DNA of 28,681 nucleotides, taken from the NCBI GenBank assembly GCA_035627375.1, contig DASPLX010000022.1:1-28681 (forward strand). Direction: 5' to 3'. Below are positions 23,081 through 28,681 of this stretch, piece after piece. Within the stretch, counting starts at the first letter, position 1. Each line of letters opens with the position of its first letter. The DNA comes from DASPLX01 sp035627375 (GTDB taxonomy: Bacteria > Pseudomonadota > Gammaproteobacteria > Burkholderiales > Burkholderiaceae_D). The notes beneath the pieces are model-generated. The model did no database searches and was not told the DNA's origin. It worked only from the letters and a program-made list of their open reading frames with translations. The position numbers and the translations under genes were made by a program.

Positions 23081-23935
23081 ATGGCGACCTTCTTCATGGA
23101 CCGCCGTACCGATCCCTCGGACCGCTTCTCCGATCCCGCCTGGCGCGGCCGCGTGAGCGGCGCGTTGATCCTGCTGCTCCTGTTGTGGCCGCTGCTGGTC
23201 GCGGCCGAATTCAAGCCGTGGATCCTGTTCGATGCGCAAAGCCTGGGCGCGACCGCCAAGTTCCTCGCGGGATTCTTTCCGCCCGAGCATTCATCCGAAT
23301 TCCTCGCCCTCGCCCTCGAGGCGACCTGGCAAACCATCGCGATGGCGACGGCCGGCCTGACGCTGGCCTTGCTCGGCGCGATTCCGCTGACCGTGGTCGC
23401 CACCGAGCAACTGTCGGTCTCCCGCATCGGGACAAGCCGCATGCATCCGGCGTCGCGCGTCGTCCGTCAAGGCGTGCGCTGGCTGCTGGTCGTGCTGCGC
23501 AGCGTGCCGGAACTGGTCTGGGCCCTGCTGTTCGTGCGCATCGTGGGCCTCGGCCCGACCGCCGGCGTGCTCGCCATCGCCCTGACGTATTGCGGCATGC
23601 TGGGCAAGGTCTACGCGGAGATCCTCGAGTCGTCCGAAGCGCACGCGAGCGGCATCCTGCTGCGCAACGGCGGCGCCCGCCTGCCCGCCCTGCTCTACGG
23701 CGCGCTGCCGGAGGCGGCTGCCGAACTCGTGTCCTATACGATCTATCGCTGGGAATGCGCGATCCGCGGCTCGGTCGTGATGGGCTTCGTGGGCGCCGGC
23801 GGGCTCGGCCAGCGCATGGATGAATCGATGAAGATGCTGGCCGGCGGCGAAGTGGCGACCATGCTGATCATCCTGATCATGCTGGTGGCCGGCGCCGACC
23901 TCGTCAGCAAGCTGCTGCGCCGGAGGCTGGGATGA
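23081..23935 (+). CDS. ABC transporter permease, PhnE-type (first)
   Basis: The 284-residue protein has about six membrane segments, including ALILLLLLWPLLVA near residue 30 and WQTIAMATAGLTLALLGAIPLTVV near 90. The EAA-type cytoplasmic loop is ALPEAAAELVSYTIYRWECAIRGSVVMGFVGAGGLG. The loop sequence LPE...YTIYRWE is typical of PhnE-like permeases. It begins 3 bases after the ATPase gene ends and overlaps the next permease by ATGA (23932-23935), which shows tight coupling. Confidence 0.9.
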   Translation: MATFFMDRRTDPSDRFSDPAWRGRVSGALILLLLLWPLLVAAEFKPWILFDAQSLGATAKFLAGFFPPEHSSEFLALALEATWQTIAMATAGLTLALLGAIPLTVVATEQLSVSRIGTSRMHPASRVVRQGVRWLLVVLRSVPELVWALLFVRIVGLGPTAGVLAIALTYCGMLGKVYAEILESSEAHASGILLRNGGARLPALLYGALPEAAAELVSYTIYRWECAIRGSVVMGFVGAGGLGQRMDESMKMLAGGEVATMLIILIMLVAGADLVSKLLRRRLG

Positions 23936-24738
23936 AAGCCGCCGCCGACCATGCCCTGCCGGAAGCCCCGCCGGCCGTGCGGGCATCGACGCTGCTGCTG
24001 CTCGCCGCCATCCTGGCCGTGATCGCGGCCAGCTTCTGGACGTTGCCGCTCAAATGGCGAGACTTGTTCGGCGCAGAGGCGGCGCGCGCCAGCCTCGAAT
24101 TCCTGCGCGGCTTCGCGCCGCCCGACGTATCGGCGCCGTTCCTGCGCAAGATCGCGCTGGCGTCCCTGGAAACCCTGTCGATGTCGGCGCTCGGCACCGC
24201 GATCGCGGCCGCTCTCGGCATCGCGCTCGCGCTTCCGGCCGGCGGACGCTTCGGCCAGTCGGCGCGGCTCGCGACGCGCGGCATGCTGAATGTCTTGCGC
24301 TCCGTCCCGGAACTGGTGTGGGCCTCGATCCTGCTGATCGCCGCCGGCCTCGGCCCCTTCGGCGGCACGCTGGCCTTGGCTGCCCATACCGCCGGCGTGC
24401 TCGGCCGCCTGTTCGCCGACGCGATCGAGAACGCCTCGCCGCTGCCGGAAACGACGCTGCGCACCAACGGCGCCGCGCCGCTGGCCGCCTTCCTCTACGC
24501 CACGCTGCCGCAGGCGATTCCGCAGATGCTGTCCTATACGCTATACCGTTGGGAAAACAATATCCGCGCCGCCGCCATCCTTGGCGTGGTGGGCGCCGGC
24601 GGCCTGGGGCAGATGCTCAAGTTCCATCTCTCGCTGTTCCAGATGCAACAGGCGGCGACCGTCATCATCGCGATGCTGTTGCTGGTCGCGCTGGTCGATG
24701 CGGCGAGCTTCGCGTGGCGGCGCCGGATGACGCGCTAA
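23932..24738 (+). CDS. ABC transporter permease, PhnE-type (second)
   Basis: The 268-residue protein is a paralogue of the preceding permease. It has an N-terminal membrane segment (TLLLLAAILAVIAASFW), the central SVPELVWASILLIAAGLGPFGG, the EAA loop TLPQAIPQMLSYTLYRWENNIRAAAILGVVGAGGLG and a last helix IIAMLLLVALVDAASF. The two permeases probably form a heterodimer with the ATPase at 22247-23077. The start overlaps the previous stop as ATGA. Confidence 0.9.
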   Translation: MKAAADHALPEAPPAVRASTLLLLAAILAVIAASFWTLPLKWRDLFGAEAARASLEFLRGFAPPDVSAPFLRKIALASLETLSMSALGTAIAAALGIALALPAGGRFGQSARLATRGMLNVLRSVPELVWASILLIAAGLGPFGGTLALAAHTAGVLGRLFADAIENASPLPETTLRTNGAAPLAAFLYATLPQAIPQMLSYTLYRWENNIRAAAILGVVGAGGLGQMLKFHLSLFQMQQAATVIIAMLLLVALVDAASFAWRRRMTR

Positions 24739-24769
24739 CGCCCATTTCCTCCCGCCACCGGAAACTTCC

Positions 24770-25435
24770 ATGCTCGAACTGCGCAACGTCGACAAATCCT
24801 ATGCCAACGGCCGGCGCGTGCTGTCCGGCCTCTCGTACACCCTGGGCAGCGGCGAATACGTGGCGATCATGGGCGAATCCGGGGTCGGCAAATCGACACT
24901 GCTGAACCTGATCGCCGGGCTGGACGCGCCGGATGCCGGCGCCATCGTGATCGACGGCGTCGATATGGCCGCCCTCGGCGACGATGCCGCGACCCGGCTG
25001 CGGCGCGAGCGCTTCGGCTTCGTGTTCCAGGCGTTCCACGTCCTGCCACACCTGACGCTGCTGCAGAATGTCGCCCTGCCGCTGCTATTGAACGGCGCTC
25101 CGCAGGAACGCGCGCAAGACATGCTGGCCGCGGTCGGGCTTGCCGGCAGGGGCAACGATTTCCCGCGCCAGCTCTCCGGCGGCGAATTGCAGCGCGTCGC
25201 CATCGCCCGCGCGCTGGTGCACCGGCCCAAGCTGGTGCTGGCCGACGAGCCAACCGGCAACCTCGATCCCGATACCGCGAACGGCATCCTGGCGCTGCTG
25301 CGTTCGGAGATCAAGGCGAACGGCGCCTCCGGCATCCTGGTCACCCATTCGCCGACGGCGGCCGCGAGCGCCGACCGGGTGCTGATCCTGACCAAGGACG
25401 GCTTGCGCCCGGCGCGGCCGGAAGGAGCGCCGTGA
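24770..25435 (+). CDS. ABC transporter ATP-binding protein (LolD/MacB type)
   Basis: The 221-residue protein has Walker A GESGVGKS at residues 35-42, the Q-loop FGFVFQAFHVLPHLT, signature LSGGELQR, Walker B LVLADEPTGNLD and switch histidine VTHSPTAA. The FVFQ..LLPHLT and EPTGNLD wording is typical of the LolD/MacB/FtsE group, which works with FtsX-type permeases and drives lipoprotein extraction or export rather than import. It lies 31 bases after the second PhnE-type permease, and its last bases overlap the GTG start of the next gene (GTGA). It belongs to the operon physically; a link in function to the upstream importer is not shown. Confidence 0.9.
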   Translation: MLELRNVDKSYANGRRVLSGLSYTLGSGEYVAIMGESGVGKSTLLNLIAGLDAPDAGAIVIDGVDMAALGDDAATRLRRERFGFVFQAFHVLPHLTLLQNVALPLLLNGAPQERAQDMLAAVGLAGRGNDFPRQLSGGELQRVAIARALVHRPKLVLADEPTGNLDPDTANGILALLRSEIKANGASGILVTHSPTAAASADRVLILTKDGLRPARPEGAP

Positions 25436-27963
25436 ACGGCGGCGGCCGCCTGCGGCGCTGGCTCGTCGCCGGCGAATGGCGCGCCCATCCGATGCGCTCG
25501 CTGGTCGCGATCGCGGCCATCGCGCTCGGCGTCGCGCTCGGCTTCGCGATCCACCTGATCAATGCCGCCGCCTTCAATGAATTCTCGGCCGCCGTCAAGA
25601 GCCTGTCCGGCCAAGCCGACCTGCAGGTGCGCGGCACCCAGCATTTTTTCGAGGAATCGGTCTATCCGGTGCTTGCGGAACGGCCAGGCGTGGCGGCGGC
25701 CAGCCCGGTGCTCGAAATCGATGCCCCGCTCGCGGAACGCAAGGCCACCCTGAAAATCTTCGGGATCGACGCCTTCCGCGCCGTCGCGCTCACGCCCGAC
25801 CTGGTCGGCGTACCGGAACCCGACCAACCGCTCGATGCGGTCGCCGACGACACCATCTTCCTGTCGCCGGCCGCCATGGAATGGTTGAAGCTCAAAAAAG
25901 GCGACACCTTGCGCCTGCGTTCCGGCACCGCGAGCGTGGAACTGCGGATCACCGGCGGCCTGGCCCAGGCGCGCAGCGGCCAGCGCCTCGCCGTCATGGA
26001 TATCGGCGCGCTGCAATGGCGCTTCGGCCGCCTCGGAAAACTGTCGCGCATCGACTTGAAACTGGTGACCGGCGTCGACCGCGACACCTTCAAGCGGACA
26101 CTGGCGCGCGATCTCGGCAGCAACCACCTCGTCACCGAAACCGAAGACCAGGAAACGCGCAGCGCCAACATGTCGCGCGCCTATCGCGTCAATCTCAACG
26201 TGCTGGCGCTGGTGGCGCTGTTCACCGGCGCCTTCCTGGTGTTTTCCACGCAAGCCATGTCGGTCATCCGGCGCCGCGGCCAATTCGCCCTGCTGCGCGT
26301 GGTCGGCCTCACGCGCAGCCAATTGATCCGGCAAATCCTGGCCGAGGGGCTGGTGCTCGGCGTGCTCGGCGCCTTGCTCGGCTTGGCCGGCGGATATGCG
26401 CTGGCGGCCGCCGTGTTGCAATTGTTCGGCGGCGACCTGGGCGGCGGCTACTTCCCCGGCGTCGCGCCCACGGTGCGCTTCCAGCCGCTGGCGGCCGCCG
26501 TGCTGTTTTTCGCCGGCGCCGCCGTGGCCTTGCTCGGCAGCGCGGCGCCGGCGCTGGAAGCGGCGCGCGCCAAGCCGGCGCAAGCCTTGAAATCGGGCGC
26601 GGAAGACGTCGCCTTGTCCAAGCTCGCCACGCCTTGGCCCGCGCTGGCCTGCCTCGCGCTCGGCGCGCTCTGCGCCAGGTTGCCGCCGGTATTCGAGCTG
26701 CCGCTGTTCGGCTATCTCGCGGTCGCGCTCTTGCTGATCGGCGGCATCGCCTTGATGCCGCGCTTCGCGGCCTTGCTGTTCGCCGCCCTGGCGCATCTCG
26801 CTCCCAAGAATCGAGCGGTGCCCACCCTGGCGCTGGCGCGGCTGGCGAACGCCCCGAACCAGGCCTCGATCGCGCTCGGCGGCGTGCTGTCGAGCTTTTC
26901 GCTGATGGTGGCGATGACGATCATGGTCGCGAGCTTCCGCGTGTCGGTCGACGAATGGCTGACCCACATCCTGCCGGCCGACTTGTACGTGCGTTCGGCC
27001 GTCGGCGGCAATAGCGGCGCCTTGACGCCGGACGAGCAAGCCCGCCTGGCCGCCGTCGCCGGCATCGCCCGCATCGAATTCCTGCGCACCGCGCCGCTGA
27101 CGCTCGATCCGGCGCGTCCGGCCGTGACGCTGATCGCGCGCCCGATCGACGCCGCCGACCCGGGCAAGGTGCTGCCGCTGGTCGGCGCCGCATTGCCGGC
27201 CGCCTCGCTGCCGCCGGAGACGATACCGATCTGGGTCTCGGAAGCGATGGTCGATCTCTACGGCTACCGGGTCGGCGAGCGCGTCGCCCTGCCGCTGCAG
27301 GCCGGGCCATGCGCTTGCATGGTGGCCGGCGTCTGGCGCGATTATGCGCGGCAGTCGGGTGCGATCCAGATGCGGCTCGAGGATTACCGGCGCCTGAGCG
27401 GCGACCGCGACGCCTCCGATGCCGCGCTATGGTTGCAGCCTGCAACCTCGACGGCGCAGGCGATCGAACGCCTGCGCCGCCTCCCCTTCGGCGGCGTGCT
27501 CGAATTCGCCGAGCCGGGAGAGATACGCGCCCTCAGCCTGAAGATCTTCGACCGCAGCTTCGCGGTGACCTATCTGCTCGAGCTGGTGGCGATCGTGATC
27601 GGGCTGTTCGGCATTGCCGCCACCTTTTCCGCGCAGACGCTGGCGCGTGCGAAGGAATTCGGCATGCTGCGCCATGTCGGCGTGACGCGCCGCCAGATCC
27701 TCGGCATGCTCGCGCTCGAAGGCGGCTTGCTGACGGGTTCCGGCATCGCGGTCGGGTTCGTACTCGGCTGGGCGATCAGCCTGATACTCGTCTTCGTCGT
27801 CAATCCGCAATCGTTTCACTGGACGATGCGGCTGCACATGCCGTGGGGCCTGCTGGCGTCGATTGCCTGCGCGCTGCTTGCTGCCGCGGCAACGACAGCG
27901 CTGACCGCCGGCCGCTACGCGGTATCCGGCGAGGCGGTCAGGGCGGTGCGCGAAGACTGGTGA
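25432..27963 (+). CDS. FtsX-like ABC transporter permease, double-domain (843 aa)
   Basis: The 843-residue protein has two FtsX domains in one chain. An N-terminal membrane helix (about 20-45, RSLVAIAAIALGVALGFAIH) is followed by a periplasmic MacB-like domain (about 50-240). Membrane segments lie near 257-275, 305-330, 353-372, 405-460 and 484-503. A second periplasmic domain (about 510-700) follows, then segments near 710-732, 763-790 and 804-825. Such long permeases occur in lipoprotein-release and devBCA-like export systems. GTG start (25432) overlaps the stop of its ATPase partner. No membrane-fusion protein follows. The stop is 4 bases from the stop of the convergent RTX gene and no hairpin lies between. 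Confidence 0.9.
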   Translation: MNGGGRLRRWLVAGEWRAHPMRSLVAIAAIALGVALGFAIHLINAAAFNEFSAAVKSLSGQADLQVRGTQHFFEESVYPVLAERPGVAAASPVLEIDAPLAERKATLKIFGIDAFRAVALTPDLVGVPEPDQPLDAVADDTIFLSPAAMEWLKLKKGDTLRLRSGTASVELRITGGLAQARSGQRLAVMDIGALQWRFGRLGKLSRIDLKLVTGVDRDTFKRTLARDLGSNHLVTETEDQETRSANMSRAYRVNLNVLALVALFTGAFLVFSTQAMSVIRRRGQFALLRVVGLTRSQLIRQILAEGLVLGVLGALLGLAGGYALAAAVLQLFGGDLGGGYFPGVAPTVRFQPLAAAVLFFAGAAVALLGSAAPALEAARAKPAQALKSGAEDVALSKLATPWPALACLALGALCARLPPVFELPLFGYLAVALLLIGGIALMPRFAALLFAALAHLAPKNRAVPTLALARLANAPNQASIALGGVLSSFSLMVAMTIMVASFRVSVDEWLTHILPADLYVRSAVGGNSGALTPDEQARLAAVAGIARIEFLRTAPLTLDPARPAVTLIARPIDAADPGKVLPLVGAALPAASLPPETIPIWVSEAMVDLYGYRVGERVALPLQAGPCACMVAGVWRDYARQSGAIQMRLEDYRRLSGDRDASDAALWLQPATSTAQAIERLRRLPFGGVLEFAEPGEIRALSLKIFDRSFAVTYLLELVAIVIGLFGIAATFSAQTLARAKEFGMLRHVGVTRRQILGMLALEGGLLTGSGIAVGFVLGWAISLILVFVVNPQSFHWTMRLHMPWGLLASIACALLAAAATTALTAGRYAVSGEAVRAVREDW

Positions 27964-27967
27964 CAAT

Positions 27968-28681
27968 TCAAGCGAATACCGCCGCTTGCATAACGGACAC
28001 ATCCCAGACCGTACCGATCAGCTCGATCCGCTCGACCCGATGCGCCGCGTCGTCGAACCAGCCGGAAACGACGATCCGATCCGTGCCGTCGGGCACGTAG
28101 GCGCCGGCGCTGCTGCTCCAATATTGATAACTCAAGATCAAGTCGTGCTCGGTACGGGTAAGCAGGACTTCGTTCGGATTCCGCATGATCTGGATCGTAT
28201 CGACATTGCCTGCCGTGGCATCGTTCTCCACGATTACGTCCTGACCGCTCCCCCAGCCGTCGAAGACATAGAGATCGTTGCCGGTCCCGCCTTCGAGCGT
28301 GTCGTTGCCGCTGCCGCCGTTGAGCCAGTCGTTGCCGGACAAGCCCTGCAGCAGGTCGCTCTCGGAATTGCCATGCATGAAATCGTCGCCGTTGTTGCCT
28401 ACCAGCGTGCCGCTGCCGCTCAGGAACGTGCCTTGCATCTGATCGACGCCGATCGTGCGGCCATCGGCCAACTCGATCCTCTCGATCCGCCGGTCGACGC
28501 TGTCGAACCAGTTCGCCAGCGTGATCCTGCCCAGGCTGACGCTGTAGCCTTGCGCATTCGTGCCCATGCATTGCACGTACAGGTTGTGCGTATCGCGGCT
28601 CAGCCATGCATCCGTGATCCCGGTTCCCAAGCGCAGCACATCCAGGCTGCCGCCCGTGTCGCCGATCACGTCGTCGCCGTC
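27968..28681 (-). CDS. RTX calcium-binding protein, C-terminal part (continues beyond the right edge)
   Basis: The visible 237 codons are the C-terminus; the frame stays open to the last base of the window. It shows nonapeptide RTX repeats GGxGxDxLx in two places: GDGDDVIGDTGG at the edge, and residues such as GNNGDDFMHGNSESDLLQG, LSGNDWLNG, GSGNDTLEG and GTGNDLYVF. These bind calcium in a parallel beta-roll. Between and after them are haemolysin-type calcium-binding related segments (WFDSVDRRIERIELADGRTI and WFDDAAHRVERIELIGTVWD), which are repeats of each other. Such proteins are exported by type I secretion with an uncleaved C-terminal signal. The N-terminal effector or enzyme domain is outside the window, so its activity is unknown. 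Confidence 0.88.
   Translation of the reverse strand, partial: DGDDVIGDTGGSLDVLRLGTGITDAWLSRDTHNLYVQCMGTNAQGYSVSLGRITLANWFDSVDRRIERIELADGRTIGVDQMQGTFLSGSGTLVGNNGDDFMHGNSESDLLQGLSGNDWLNGGSGNDTLEGGTGNDLYVFDGWGSGQDVIVENDATAGNVDTIQIMRNPNEVLLTRTEHDLILSYQYWSSSAGAYVPDGTDRIVVSGWFDDAAHRVERIELIGTVWDVSVMQAAVFA

Noticed and set aside
24799..27039. A 746-codon minus-strand frame
   Set aside because: It is antisense to the ATPase and FtsX genes, rich in Arg, Gly, Gln and His as expected for the complement of GC-rich genes, with no motif.
1..28681. CRISPR arrays, rRNA genes and insertion sequences
   Set aside because: No regularly spaced repeats, no rRNA-like sequence and no transposase or terminal inverted repeats were seen.

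Overview
The window looks like the chromosome of a GC-rich betaproteobacterium, most likely Oxalobacteraceae (Massilia, Herbaspirillum or Noviherbaspirillum type). This rests on the order dnaQ-rnhA-methyltransferase-gloB-mltD, the FabI and RhlE types, and the presence of selenoneine and ergothioneine genes. No database search was possible, so product names come from motifs and protein sequences read by eye.

Layout. (1) 1-2590 is a lower-GC, gene-poor and partly decayed stretch. It holds a P-loop ATPase running off the left edge, an N-terminal fragment of an OLD-like AAA ATPase, a probably frameshifted small gene and a weak hypothetical. It abuts the 3' end of a tRNA-Val(CAC) gene (2591-2665), as expected for one end of an integrated island. 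(2) 2709-10055 is conserved housekeeping sequence: dnaQ, rnhA and a yafS-like methyltransferase on the minus strand; gloB, mltD, fabI and rhlE on the plus strand. It closes with a strong bidirectional terminator. (3) 10104-13437 is a selenoneine locus: senA (minus) diverging from senB and senC/selD (plus). A DUF1801/YdeI-like gene follows. (4) 14151-18835 carries a DUF2059 protein, a secreted S9A prolyl oligopeptidase and two tandem paralogous periplasmic solute-binding proteins, all on the minus strand. (5) 18919-21144 is the ergothioneine pair egtD-egtB (minus). (6) 21373-27963 is a plus-strand run of six transport genes. First comes a PhnD-type binding protein, its ATPase and two permeases, which I suggest import a selenium oxyanion. 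Then come a LolD/MacB-like ATPase and an 843-residue FtsX-type permease. (7) An RTX calcium-binding protein (minus) runs off the right edge.

How the genes fit together. EgtD makes hercynine from histidine. EgtB can oxidatively add a sulfur donor to it (ergothioneine branch). SenC makes selenophosphate, SenB turns it into a selenosugar, and SenA joins that to hercynine (selenoneine branch). Both branches and a candidate selenium importer therefore lie within about 15 kb and share one hercynine source. The sen enzymes are known; the proposed link to the divergently transcribed PhnD-type importer, and possibly to the LolD/FtsX pair, is the least documented part.
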